Shown in pieces: positions 46,988 through 56,999 of a DNA stretch of 64,000 nt. Location: positions 31,883-95,882 of the forward strand of contig JAOTOM010002242.1 in NCBI GenBank assembly GCA_034440615.1, written 5' to 3'. Both the position numbers and the translations under genes were made by a program. Each line of letters begins with the position of its first letter. Within the stretch, counting starts at the first letter, position 1. The notes beneath the pieces were generated by a model that did not search any database, was not told the origin of the DNA, and saw only the letters and a list, made by a program, of their open reading frames with translations. This DNA is from Ashinkailepas kermadecensis (taxonomy: Eukaryota; Arthropoda; Thecostraca; Neolepadidae).

Positions 46988-48756
46988 TTTCCATGATTCA
47001 AGCGATGTGCTATGGCTCTACAATTCCTGTCGTGCCGCTGGTACCAGCGCAGGATATCTGGCTTGAGAGGAACCAGTGAAACAGCGGAAACCTCCCGAGC
47101 CCCCTCGCTAGCGACTTCACAACCGTTAGACTTCGGTGTCGAATTTGTACGTACAGATTCCGGGTACAAATCCGTCCCCCGTACCGGGGTAGCATCGGCG
47201 CGTCGGCCGTGCGTCGTCCGTGCACTGTATGTGCACTGTTGCTGAGTTTCGCCACCAGGGTCAGGGGCGGCGCGGCCGTCCGCACGCTCTGTAGTCGGCG
47301 GATCCGACTGACCCGCGCCCGGTCTCACCGGTCCGCTGTCGCCGGACGTGTCAGGGACTGTCTCCTGTCCCCGTGCCGTATCACAACCATGTGATGGTTC
47401 GTCGGCCGACCGGGCCGCATCGCTGATCTCCTGTTCCTGGTCCGTGTGTATGCGAGACAGCATATCTACGTGCTGCATTTGGCTAGCCTTTCGGTGCTCG
47501 GTATTATACCTGAACTGGCTGATGAAGGCTCGCCATCTCACCAGCCTCGGGTTCATCTGATCGCGATTCTGTAGGATTTGCAATGCGCTTCTACAGTCAC
47601 AGACCCACGTGAATTCCACATCGGCTAGGTACTTGTAGAATTTCTTCAGGCCTTGTAAAAAGCTGTACAGCTCCAGTTCATAGATCGTCCATTTGCGCTG
47701 CGACTTACTGTATCTGTTGCCGCTGTAGGCTATGACACGCTCAGCACCGTCCTGTATTTGACTCAAAATTTGACCGCCCCCACTGCTGCTACTGTCAGTG
47801 TAGAGGATGAACGGGCAGTCTCGGCGTGGATAGCTCAGCACCCGGCTGCTGATCACCTCCGCCTTCAGAGCGGCGAAACTGGCGTCCAGGTCGTCGCTCC
47901 AGTAGTACTTATCTGAGTTGCAGAGTCTGACCAGAGGCTCTGCGACGGTGCTGAAGGAGGGGATGAACTTTCGGTACCAGGAGAAAAACCCTAGGATCCT
48001 TTTAGCTTCCCGGATGGTTCTGGGCGGGGACAGGTTTTCCACAATTTCGATACGGTCGGTATCTATTGTAACGGCATCAGGGGTGATGCGGTGGCCGAGG
48101 TACGTTAGCTCGGTTTGGAAGAGCTTGCATTTACTAGGTGAAACCTTTATCCCCGCTTCACTCAGCCTCTGGAACACTGTGTGGAGAAGCTGGAAGTGCT
48201 CATCAGCACTGTCCGATATACATAGGATGTCGTCGGCGTATACTCGCACTTGCGGGAGGTCGCCAAGTATTTCTCTCATGGCCACATGGAGAAAATACGA
48301 TGACTGCGAGCATCCCATGGGCATACGGGCGGGGTAGTATGTTTTTCCGAGCGTGTGGAAAGCACATATCTTGCTCGATTCCTTAGTTAGACGCAGGTTC
48401 CAAAATGCATGTTTGATATCCAGCGAGGACGCAACCTTCCACCCGCCCAGGGAGAAAATAAAGTCGTCTATGCTGGGGAACACAAATGCTTTCGGTAACA
48501 GCAACTTGTTCAGTGCGCGCATGTCCTGGGTGATTCTAAATTCGCCGGATTCCTTAGCCAAGAGAATCAAAGGCGAATTCCACGGCGAGGGAGGGCCTTC
48601 CTCGACGACGCCACAGCTCTGCAACTCGTCCAGCTGCGCCTGCAGTTGAGGTTCACGCGCCCAGGGGATCGGGTAGGGTCTGGTGAACACTGGTCGCGCT
48701 CCTGGCTGCAGCTCGAGATCGACTGCTTCGCCGCGGTACATACCGACATCCGCGTA
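46960..48756 (-). CDS. pol: Pol: reverse transcriptase and RNase H
   Basis: A 593-codon frame from the Met at 48741, and open upstream to the TGA at 48757-48759. Reverse transcriptase: SSLDIKHAFWNL (motif A, residues 105-116), MPMGCSQSSYF (motif B) and VRVYADDILC (YADD at residues 168-171). RNase H: FILYTDSSSSGGG (Asp 315), IYELELYSF (Glu 355), WVCDCRSAL (Asp 382) and HVDMLSR. All catalytic residues appear present. A Ser/Gly/Pro-rich stretch of about 130 residues (about 430-560) separates RNase H from the integrase, longer than I would expect for a simple tether. Confidence 0.95.
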   Translation of the reverse strand, partial: YADVGMYRGEAVDLELQPGARPVFTRPYPIPWAREPQLQAQLDELQSCGVVEEGPPSPWNSPLILLAKESGEFRITQDMRALNKLLLPKAFVFPSIDDFIFSLGGWKVASSLDIKHAFWNLRLTKESSKICAFHTLGKTYYPARMPMGCSQSSYFLHVAMREILGDLPQVRVYADDILCISDSADEHFQLLHTVFQRLSEAGIKVSPSKCKLFQTELTYLGHRITPDAVTIDTDRIEIVENLSPPRTIREAKRILGFFSWYRKFIPSFSTVAEPLVRLCNSDKYYWSDDLDASFAALKAEVISSRVLSYPRRDCPFILYTDSSSSGGGQILSQIQDGAERVIAYSGNRYSKSQRKWTIYELELYSFLQGLKKFYKYLADVEFTWVCDCRSALQILQNRDQMNPRLVRWRAFISQFRYNTEHRKASQMQHVDMLSRIHTDQEQEISDAARSADEPSHGCDTARGQETVPDTSGDSGPVRPGAGQSDPPTTERADGRAAPDPGGETQQQCTYSARTTHGRRADATPVRGTDLYPESVRTNSTPKSNGCEVASEGAREVSAVSLVPLKPDILRWYQRHDRNCRAIAHRLNHGKWPRFAPPV

Positions 48757-49668
48757 ACCTCACGAAAACGCCTCAGGGAAAGAGGCGATTAGGTCAGCCA
48801 GCTTGTCTCGCTGTGGGCCAGAGATAGCCTCCCCCACCTCGAAACTGGCAAGAGTCTCGTCAGTCGTCAGGCCAACAAATTTACCGTCGTCAGCTGACAC
48901 GGCGTTTACCTGGGCCTTTGCGTCACAGGGCCCGCCTGGACTGGGGTTGGGTTTATACGGCTGAATGTTCTCAACGCGTTCGGCGTACCCTATCACGCTG
49001 CGCCTATGCAGCGTCACGGTGCGATCAGAACGATTACGCACGTACAGCGGAATCTCCGTCTCCGAGAAAGGTTTCAACAGAGAATCGCAAATCTCGAGAT
49101 TATTGGAACGCTGGCCGATCAACAAATATTCCGATTCGCATGAAAGTTTCTGATCAACCTTTATAACCAGGCAAACAGCCGTATGTGGCGGGACAGAGAC
49201 AGGTTTTTTGATTCTCAGCTTTAGCTTAACCTCGTGCGTCGGAGAACAATCAATCACGGCCTTGTGTGCCGATAAAAAGTCCCATCCCAAGACAGCGTCA
49301 TGAATCAAATCTTCTACAACGATAAACTCACTTTCAAGTTCCCAGTGATCTTCCCCGGACAACGCAACCTTAAGTTTACACGTGCCCAGAGCTTTCAAAG
49401 CATGCCCAGAGGCGGAAACAAGACGGGCAGGCGGCTTCAATGGCGAGTTCGGAGTAATGATGCCAAAGACACGGCTGCCTATCATACTCAGTTGGCTACC
49501 ACTGTCTATTAAGGCATCACTTACCGCAAATCCATTGATTGCAACCCGAGCTATGGGAAGGTTCACCAACCTTCCGCCAGCCTGCCCCCTTTGTCCGTTT
49601 GGGCAGTGCCTGCCTTTTGAGGTGGCCGAAGCCGCGACAAGCCCAGCACTGGATGGCCTGCCGTCCAC
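48757..49668 (-). pseudogene. Protease segment of Pol, ending at an in-frame TGA
   Basis: The frame contains the retroviral-type aspartic protease site ALIDSGSQLSMIG (DSG at residues 55-57) and continues to SFPEAFS followed by TGA at 48757-48759. Beyond the TGA the same frame goes on into GYADVGMYRGEAVDLEL of reverse transcriptase, so protease and RT share one frame separated by one stop codon. The start of this frame overlaps the end of gag in another frame. Confidence 0.92.
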
Positions 49669-50608
49669 TCGTCTGCCGGTCCGGACTGCGCGATTGGCCG
49701 CGGTCGACTGTTCTCAGCTCAGGCCGGCCGGCCGTGCCCGCATCGCTCTCCCGCGCCCGTGCCGGCACCGGTGAGCCGCCACGCTGCTCCCGGCCTCTGC
49801 TGGCCTCCCATGCTCTACCCCCAGCATGAGCCGCGCCGGCAGCGCCACTCCGCGGCGCAGCCGGAGAACTACGGCGCCAGCGCTCCCGTCCTGCGCCGTG
49901 CGCACCTGCGCCGGCCGCTCTGCCCGCGGCCCTGGTGCAGTCTCCGTCCGTGGCACGGCGCCACGGAGGAGATGAAGATCTCTGTGGCGTTCTGATTGGG
50001 TGTGGAGACTCAGCAGAGATCCCAGCATACTCTGCCCAGGTGACTGTGTGCTCACGTTCGTTGACGGATGACGCTGTGCCGCAGAGTTCGGCCAGTTGTT
50101 CCTCCCGAGTTAACTCCTTGACTGCAGACTCGAAAGTAGATGCCCCTTGGCGCGAAAGGAGACGCTTTTCCTCCACCGATAAGCCGACCAAGAAGTGCCG
50201 GTAGAGAGCCGCTTGGTGTGATGGATGACAAATCTTCTTGACGCCCTCCTTGGCATAAAAAAATTCGGGGCAGGCTCGGCGCACTAGTTTCTTGATGAGA
50301 AGTGAGTAGTCCAGTACAGACATGTCGCCTTTCCTTACTGTCGATAGTTGAGTAGCGGCCAATTCCGGTTGCTCGGACCCGAATGCTGTGCTGAGCAACG
50401 CAGCTACATTACTCTCATCATCGGCATTTTCGACGAGTTCAAGGGCCAGCCCACGGCATCTCGTCAGCATAATGCCATTGAGTTTATCGGTCGAAATGCC
50501 ACCCAGCTCTGCCAAACGCTGACACCGCTTGATAAATAACTCAGGCGAGCTCGAGCCGTCAAAAATCGGGAAGTCGGACAACGAAACGCTCAATGAGGCC
50601 ATATTCAC
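49517..50608 (-). CDS. gag: Gag-like protein, frame broken in the zinc knuckle
   Basis: A 363-codon frame starting MNMASLSVSLSDFPIFDG, with a capsid-like N-terminal half (LFIKRCQRLAEL, LVRRACPEFF, AALYRHFLVGLS) and an Arg/Gly/Ala-rich middle. The zinc knuckle starts well (CWACRGFGHLKRQ) but the last Cys is missing in this frame because GGCA is duplicated at about 49605-49612. The expected Cys is present in the overlapping downstream frame. The last residues of the 363-codon frame are therefore not native. The leader between the 5' LTR and the start codon is about 110 bp. Confidence 0.9.
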   Translation of the reverse strand: MNMASLSVSLSDFPIFDGSSSPELFIKRCQRLAELGGISTDKLNGIMLTRCRGLALELVENADDESNVAALLSTAFGSEQPELAATQLSTVRKGDMSVLDYSLLIKKLVRRACPEFFYAKEGVKKICHPSHQAALYRHFLVGLSVEEKRLLSRQGASTFESAVKELTREEQLAELCGTASSVNEREHTVTWAEYAGISAESPHPIRTPQRSSSPPWRRATDGDCTRAAGRAAGAGAHGAGRERWRRSSPAAPRSGAAGAAHAGGRAWEASRGREQRGGSPVPARARESDAGTAGRPELRTVDRGQSRSPDRQTSGRQAIQCWACRGFGHLKRQALPKRTKGAGWRKVGEPSHSSGCNQWICGK

Positions 50609-50700
50609 GCACGCAATTATACTTCAGGTCTTGAAAGTAGAAAACCGTCGCGAACAATAGAACACAGGGAATGTTAACCCTCACAAACCACGGGGTTTCG

Positions 50701-50718
50701 TACCGACCGCTGCCACCA
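50701..50718 (-). promoter_or_regulatory. Primer-binding site
   Basis: On the minus strand TGGTGGCAGCGGTCGG follows the 5' LTR directly. The TGG start is complementary to a tRNA CCA end. I cannot assign the tRNA with certainty. Confidence 0.75.
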
Positions 50719-50864
50719 TGTCACAGACCTTCACCTTAGAGTCCTGTATTCACACTCCCGCATGACACGACACGCCGCCGAGCCACCCCCGGCGGCCCAG
50801 GTCACGTGACCGGGTCACGTGACAGGCCCGGCGGCGGCCCAACAACAGACACCAAAGTCTGACA
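50719..50864 (-). repeat. 5' LTR with two GTCACGTGAC sites
   Basis: 146 bp, TG...CA, apparently identical to the 3' LTR. It is GC-rich in its middle, with two tandem CACGTG palindromes (near 50803 and 50815) that would be candidate bHLH-factor sites for its promoter. Confidence 0.95.
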
Positions 50865-50869
50865 CCTGT

Positions 50870-51192
50870 GATTCCGGTACTGATATGCACCTTTTTGTCA
50901 AAACTCGTTGCTTGGCCTTTGTCATGCACATCACCTTTTCCGCTTTTTGGCGCAACTTCACTATCAGACCCTCTGGATATTTCAGCAACTTGAAAGACTC
51001 TTTGATGAAAAGCAATTCTTCTGCGAGGCACTCAGGACTGCAGATTCTATGAGCCCTTAAGAAAAAGCCCATTAGGACCCCTGTTTTTGTTTCATGGCTG
51101 TGACCCGAGAAGTAGTGCAAAATATCGTTTTTGTTAGTGGGCTTTCTGTACACGGAAAATGTGCATCTGCTGTCACAGCGTTTGATCAACCA
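50870..51192 (-). mobile_element. Penelope-like element, reverse-transcriptase C-terminal part
   Basis: Minus-strand frame reads CTFSVYRKPTNKNDILHYFS, GVLMGFFLRAHRICSPECLA and ESFKLLKYPEGLI, typical of the reverse-transcriptase C-terminus in Penelope-like elements. It ends in SVPESQ exactly at the LTR retrotransposon. The continuation (ISQFTKDQINIS and the GIY-YIG domain) is at 45410 and below. The upstream side is truncated near 51192 at GAGTCGAATC-type repeats. Confidence 0.93.
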
Positions 51193-51430
51193 CTGAGTCG
51201 GATCTGAATCGATTCAAATTTATGTTTGAGTCGTGAGTCGAATCATGCTTTGTGAGCTCTGAGTCTGAATTGAGTCGAATCGAATAATTTTGACCTGCTC
51301 TGAATCATGAGTTCAATCAGATCTTAAGATCTGTGAGTCAAATGTGAGTCGACTCAAAAAATTTGAGTCGAGCACAAGTCTGGGGTTAAGTTTGGTGTTA
51401 AGTCTGGGGTTAAGTCTGGGGTTAAGTTTA
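51193..51430. repeat. GAGTCGAATC-rich and GTCTGGGGTTAA repeats
   Basis: TGAGTCGAATC-like words recur irregularly at 51195-51370. Then GTCTGGGGTTAA and a variant repeat four times at 51378-51430. Confidence 0.8.
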
Positions 51431-51844
51431 ATTGGTGGGAAATGTTGATGAGAAGTCATTTTTTATGGAAATAAATGTTGTGACGACTACTTGTGAGTGT
51501 TACTTTTAGTGCTGCATACTTTTTTGGTCATTTTTTGTCACCTGACGTGTTCTGGTGGCAAAGTAAGCAAGCAAGAAGAAAAGCAACGTTTATCCGCAAG
51601 TGCCCGGCAAAGATCGATAGATGTGTGAAATACATGCATGTATGCCATTTATCACCAAAAATCGCGTCCGGAATGGCGCGGTCGCCACCCCTCCCAAATC
51701 CCCTCCCTGGGCAGCACAATATTACTCTGTTTTGTTACCAGTTTTACCAGTTTTACCACGTCAGTTTTCTGGACTCGACACGATTTGTGGGGACAATGTC
51801 TGAATGTTTTTGAAGTCTGAATCCCGGCCTGATTTTTCCGCCCC
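51431..51844. other. Unassigned sequence
   Basis: CAGTTTTACCAGTTTTACC tandem near 51740. Otherwise nothing recognised. Confidence 0.35.
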
Positions 51845-52500
51845 CCCCCCCGGGGTGCATGTTATTATGTCCCGCGGCGATGTTTCGAGCTCCGGTGCAT
51901 CTTTTTCGGGGTCATCGCGACTTTTGGAGGCATCTGGTGCTATGTTTGGGGCTCCAGAGCGTTTGTCCTGGCTCTGACATCTATTTTGTGGAATCCCTCA
52001 TTACTAAAATTGCATCGAGACCCCGTGGGGTCCCGATGCAACTTTTGGTACCATTCTGTGCATATTTGAGACACTCGATGCTAATTTATTCGGAGCAACG
52101 TAGGGATTTTTTTTAAAAGTCCGGACTCAAATTTTTGGGACTACCGACGGGAATTTTGGTCCCGAGCGATATATTTTTTTTCGGGGGGAAGGGCAGTGCG
52201 AGTTCGCGGGCACGTTGTACTTGTACTTACCCAGCCCGATTTTCAAGCACCCCGTGCAAAATGTCGGGCCCGGCGCGACTTTTCTGGGGCCTGCTGTATT
52301 AATTTGGAGCCCTCAACGCGAATTCTCGGGTTCCCGACGCGATTTGTTGGAGACTCAGCGCTATGTTTTTGGGACACTGCCGCGAGTCTTGAGAGCCCAC
52401 ACATCTCAGGAGGGAGGGGGCACTTGCCCTTTAGTACGCCACTGCGGCTGCTTAACGATATTTGTTTTTACCGATGGCATCCTTCAGAGTTGAAAGCCTC
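51845..52500. repeat. Degenerate ~26-bp minisatellite, second copy, with CAGTGGCG end
   Basis: Units of GCGATTTTTCGGGG type match the reverse complement of 38291-40360. The right end, read on the minus strand, is CAGTGGCGTAC (52434-52444) followed by a G/C hairpin GGGCAAGTGCCC. The matching stretch at about 39090-39130 reads GCAGTGACATC then GGGCAAATGCCC. Confidence 0.85.
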
Positions 52501-53685
52501 TTCGTTTTGACATCATTGTTCAAGATATAGCGATATATGCATAGGGGAAGGCAACCCAAGGCGTATAAGGCCTTGCGATAATGCAAATTTGGTGTTTCGC
52601 AAAATACAACTGTCCACCCCAGCGAAAACGCAAGATGGTCAAGGATCATGTTCTTCAAGAATGCTTTAGAAGCAGACATTCCTAACGCTTGCTGATTTAC
52701 TACTCGGAGAATTTGTGACGACACATAGCCTGTGAAGCCCGTTTATTGGCTAGATAGGCTTCTAGTATTTTTGGTGATTCTATTGTATACAGATTTTTAC
52801 TATATGCAAGATTAAGTATAATTTTGCTGCGACCATACACAGGCATTTTAATTTATGAGTCTTGGGGGACACGAAAGAAATTGAAGGGGACAAATCGTCA
52901 TTTTTCACAAACTGGTGGAACATGTCCCCCAGCCCAGAGATTGCACCCATGATGGCAAGTAACGCCGAATCAATATGGGGTTTGAGATTTCTGTGCGATA
53001 AGCACGAGCGCTTGATCCAAAATCAGCACACACAAGTGCCCTAGAACGAGCCTTAACCCACATTGACCCCATGTGCCTGTGTTGATCTCTGGTCAGTAAA
53101 AGTCAATAGTCAGTTGGCCAAAAGTGGTCCAAACCGTTAATTCATAGGGTAACTTTGGGTGCTGGATTCGAATTCAGTTTTCATCGTTACGCACTAAGGC
53201 TCAACATGTGTTTAGAACCCAAAAACCAAAATAAAATATTCACCCTCCGTGACTTCATCTGATCTGTACAGGAGCACATTAATGCTATGGGGTCATGCCA
53301 CCCCCTCCCCAATGGACTTCAAATTTAACGAAAAACACGGTGATATTTACTTCACAGGGGAATCATGCATAGTTTTCATCCAAGCCTGACAAGTGCGAAA
53401 TCTGCCATGCAAGTTACCGAAAAGTCGTCACAGGTCAGTAACGGGACGTTATCTGACACATTTTACACCAAACGTTCCGCAATTAATACCTACAGGTGTG
53501 CACATAATTTGGGCCCGCTAGCCCCCCCCACACACACACTTCGTGTACCTGCCATTTGGATACAGCTGGGCAGAATGCAATCCCCTGGGCCACCGAAAGT
53601 GTCAAAATGCCCAAGTCCTGCGCCGGTGAAGGACATTTTGCCACGTTCGGGAAAACAGTTAACCCTAGAGCATCTCCAAGTGGAG
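52501..53685. other. Unassigned sequence
   Basis: No gene recognised. Confidence 0.35.
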
Positions 53686-53698
53686 AGAGCGAGCCACA

Positions 53699-53859
53699 AG
53701 GGGACGAGTGGTCTAGGGGTAACATGCTCGTCTCACAATCGAAAGGTTGTGGGTTCGAGTCTCACCTGTCGCTACTCTTCGCCCGCGACCAATCGGCGTG
53801 AGAGATTGGCGACGCTATATGACTCAACGGTCGACGTGTCGTAAAACCAATAACCAACC
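53699..53859 (+). mobile_element. tRNA-headed SINE, copy B (tRNA-Val-like head)
   Basis: The head has A-box TGGTCTAGGGGTA, an anticodon-loop-like CTCACAA with CAC in the anticodon position (valine), GAAAGG, and B-box GGTTCGAGTC. The acceptor stem does not pair, so it is not a working tRNA. The body (CCCGCGACCAATCGGCGTGA ... ACGCTAT ... GTCGTAAAA) is shared with copy C at 60045. Flanking 13-mers AGAGCGAGCCACA (53686-53698) and AGAGCGAGCGACA (53860-53872) are a target-site duplication with one mismatch. Confidence 0.9.
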
Positions 53860-53872
53860 AGAGCGAGCGACA

Positions 53873-54639
53873 TGATACGAGAGCCAGCGTTTCCTGCCGA
53901 GCGTTTTATTAGCTCGCAATTTTTGCTCGATTTCTACCTTCCTTTTTACGAGTCATTTGGTGATTTCCAATATCACTTGGGTGTTTTTAAAGTTTTGTTT
54001 CCTTTCATTACCTGTGTAGCAGTGGTAGTAGATGCACGCGCTGGATGTGTTCACCAGTAATTGTCAATACTCCGGGATACTAGTCATGTGTGATTTGTAA
54101 TACTCCGACTCATAGGTAAGGAGCTAGGTGAGGTTCACATTTTAGACACTTCGTCAATAGTAGCAGAAGGCATTCTTTTTGTAGTGCCCAGGGGCAAAAT
54201 TAGATGCCTAGTTCAGTCTTAGGTGCACATTCATATAATTACTCCTAACTCCACAACGGTCATCTGACGCCAAGCGAGGACATTGATCTTGGAAACCGTC
54301 GAAAAACCGCGAGGTGAGCGAACCACACGAGTGTCCATATCGAGAGTAACTCCAAACTTGACTAGAGGGGTGATCATTTCACCACAGAACGATAAACAAG
54401 CCTTCGGTGCGTCATCGACATTCATGTTATGGGTGACATGGTGCCTTCGGAAATTGGCACACTATTGGCCCAGGACATCAACTCAACCATCGGCAAAAGG
54501 AGCAGGACCTCGGATAGCATGTTAGCTGTGTGAGCAAGCGTTCTAGTCGATTCAACTGGCCACCCATTCTGTCGAGCTGATCCACCCAACTAAAATCTGA
54601 AAAATAGTACGGTAGATGGAAAACAGATAACCGTCCGTC
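53873..54639. other. Unassigned sequence
   Basis: No gene recognised. Confidence 0.35.
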
Positions 54640-55100
54640 ACAGTCCGGCACCTATATCGCCCAATACAGGCGTTTTTTTATCCGAACAGCTGCGTACCTT
54701 GAGAATGTAGGGGCCTTCCTGGGCCATACGGACATCGTTCTTCCTAATATGAGGACCATCATTGGCCACATGATATGCTCCTCTTCCGACAAGAAAGGCA
54801 TCATTTTAGGCGGATGGGTGCTTCGAGAATGCAGGCGTCCTCCTGGGCCAACAGGTGCTCTCTTTGCAGTCAGGCGCTTACAAGGGCCAGGGAATACTTC
54901 TGTTGAAATTAAATTCGCCGTTTCAGATAGTTAGTACTCATGATGCAAATTTGGGCACCCTCCTGGAGTACACTCTGGCGTCTTTCTTGACATTACTAAT
55001 ACGGACACCCTTCTGAGTGTCACTCTTTGGAATGTATGCGCCTTCCTGGAACAGGCGAGCGCTTCCATGCAAATGTAGGCACACTTCGCAACACAGTGTA
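54640..55100. repeat. Degenerate ~28-bp repeat (GCGCCTTCCTGG type)
   Basis: Motifs such as GGCCTTCCTGGGCCA, GCGTCCTCCTGGGCCA, GCACCCTCCTGGAGTA and GCGCCTTCCTGGAACA recur at irregular spacing near 28 bp or its multiples. Confidence 0.7.
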
Positions 55101-56249
55101 ATAACTGACCCAGCATGGCCAAAATGATCATTGGTACAGCTGTATAAGGCAACAAGGGCATAACGTCTCTCATACTCGACACACCTTTGTCAGATCATTG
55201 CCTCCAGGCAATTCTCTATAGTTCAGATCGAGAAGACGCCTGTCGATGTTATCATTCACGAGGGAAGAAATTATTTTCAATTAATGACTCCAAGCATCAA
55301 GGCTGTACGACTCTAAAGCATGTTCGCAAAAACGTATGATGAACTACTTGGCAGAAGCAAGGACACGCCAAGGAAATTCAATACAGAGCATTCGTTTGGT
55401 AGACCAGGTACCATCTCTTCGGGGGAGCACCACCAAATGAGAAAAATAAATCGGGTGAGCTCAAACCTCATAGAGGCTAAACTTTACCAGCGAGGTGACA
55501 TTGGCTGACAAGAGAGGAAGAGACTGCAAGCAACCGTTCCTGTGGGAACGCCGTTCTGGGGGACGCAGAGGCACAGCCAAGGGAGTGCCGCCTCTACTTA
55601 GCCAACAAAAATACACCAGAGCAAGGAAGAAATTGTGAGGTTTTCAAAACGTAAAACCCGAAATTTTCGTTTTTCCGAACGCTTTCCCTGTTTGGTAACA
55701 TCCCTTTTTAGTCGAGCCTCCCCTAGGAAATTCCTGGCTGCGCCCCTGGAAGTACGTACCCTTAGTATAAGTGACCTCTAGATCACACGGTATGCTGCAA
55801 TAAATTTTCACCTGGGAAACGATGATGGCAAAATATGCCGAAAACGAGGAATTTGGTCGGGAAGTGTGAATTTAACCCTAAATGATTAACCTATTAGATG
55901 GTTAGCACCATTTTCGTCCCCAGTTAGCATATCAACAGAGGCTCAGCTGGATCCACCCCTGGCCAAAGTTATCCGAGTGAAGTGACCGTAGCTCTAGCTT
56001 CAGATGCCGCAAACAAGATCACTTTCAGTGAATTTTAGCCGTGATGCCGAACACAGCGTGCTGTGTACCTGAACAATAATTATCTTTGAAGCATTAGAAG
56101 TTCTGGAGAAATGACCAGACAAATTACGAACATGTGTTCTAGCCATACCAACATAAGTTAAGTGTCGCGATGCCGTGCTTAGCTTTTAACATGTGCTTTA
56201 TTTTAAGAAGCCTGGTATCTAGGGAGAGTAAGCAGATTTAATAAGAGTA
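55101..56249. other. Unassigned sequence
   Basis: TGGCTGCGCCCCTGG near 55735 and TGGATCCACCCCTGG near 55950 look like terminal motifs of G/C-tract elements. No gene recognised. Confidence 0.35.
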
Positions 56250-56830
56250 CCAAGGGGGTGCGACGCCGCTTTGCTCGCGCAAGGGAGGGCGCAGCGCCCC
56301 AGCGCCCCAAATATTCCGTCGCCCATGCTGCCAGACTGCAAATATGGCATCGCAGCCACTGTAGCGGCACCCTAAGCGTTGCAGGAACACATCTGCAGTC
56401 TGAAAAGGAACACCCCAGTCATTGTAGAGGCAACCATGCATTGTGCAGAGTGGCTCCGAGCCGTTAGTGGCGCCCTCAATATGCAGAGTGGCACCCGTGT
56501 CACTGCAAGAGCCTGCAGAGGGACACCCCAGACGTTGTAGGACATCCCTGAAATCTGCAGAGCGAGTACTTCAGCTGCTGTAGGGGCATCCCATGAGATT
56601 TAGAGGCATCCAGCAGTTGTTTGCGCATCCCGAAGGGAATACCATTCCAGTAATTGTAAAGGATTCCTGGTCTTGTTGTAAGAGCATCCTGTGCAGCACA
56701 GGGGGACCTGGCCAGCAGTAATGCAGCATCCCATTCCATCTCAACAGTCATGGGGCATCCCAGCTTTGTGGGACATGTAGTAGATAGAAAGGGCACCAAG
56801 CCAGCGGGTCGTGCTTTTGCAAAGTCAAAC
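56250..56830. repeat. Degenerate ~25-30-bp repeat (GCATCCC/TGTAG type)
   Basis: A G/C hairpin (GGGCGCAGCGCCCC near 56287-56300) introduces loosely repeated units containing GGCACCC, GACACCCC or GCATCCC with TTGTAG or CTGCAG. The layout resembles 36823-38290. Confidence 0.7.
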
Positions 56831-56999
56831 AACAGTATGTTTTTCGAGCATCAGCTTTCATATATTTGGCAAACATAATATATTCGTCATTAGGACATGC
56901 TCAGTTCGCGAATAGTATGCGTTTCACCTTTTTGAACATTCCCAGACCTTCCAATGGATGGTGCCTGAGGTGACCCATCCTCCGGTGCAGAGTCCGACA
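56831..56999. other. Spacer
   Basis: Nothing recognised. Confidence 0.35.

Larger units (their letters stand above)
45416..50864 (-). mobile_element. Ty3/gypsy-type LTR retrotransposon, 5449 bp
   Basis: Two 146-bp LTRs (TG...CA) that look identical bound gag, protease, reverse transcriptase-RNase H and integrase on the minus strand. A five-base duplication, CCTGT, flanks it at 45411-45415 and 50865-50869. The order of RT before integrase places it with Ty3/gypsy-type elements. No envelope gene is seen. Four coding breaks are visible: a four-base duplication in the zinc knuckle, an in-frame TGA after protease, a slip at a seven-C tract before integrase, and a shift near 46010 before the integrase C-terminus. 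It sits inside the Penelope-like element, so it is the younger of the two. Confidence 0.96.

Noticed and set aside
53699..53775. Functional tRNA-Val gene
   Set aside because: A and B boxes and a CAC anticodon position exist, but the acceptor and anticodon stems do not pair, and a SINE body with target duplication follows.
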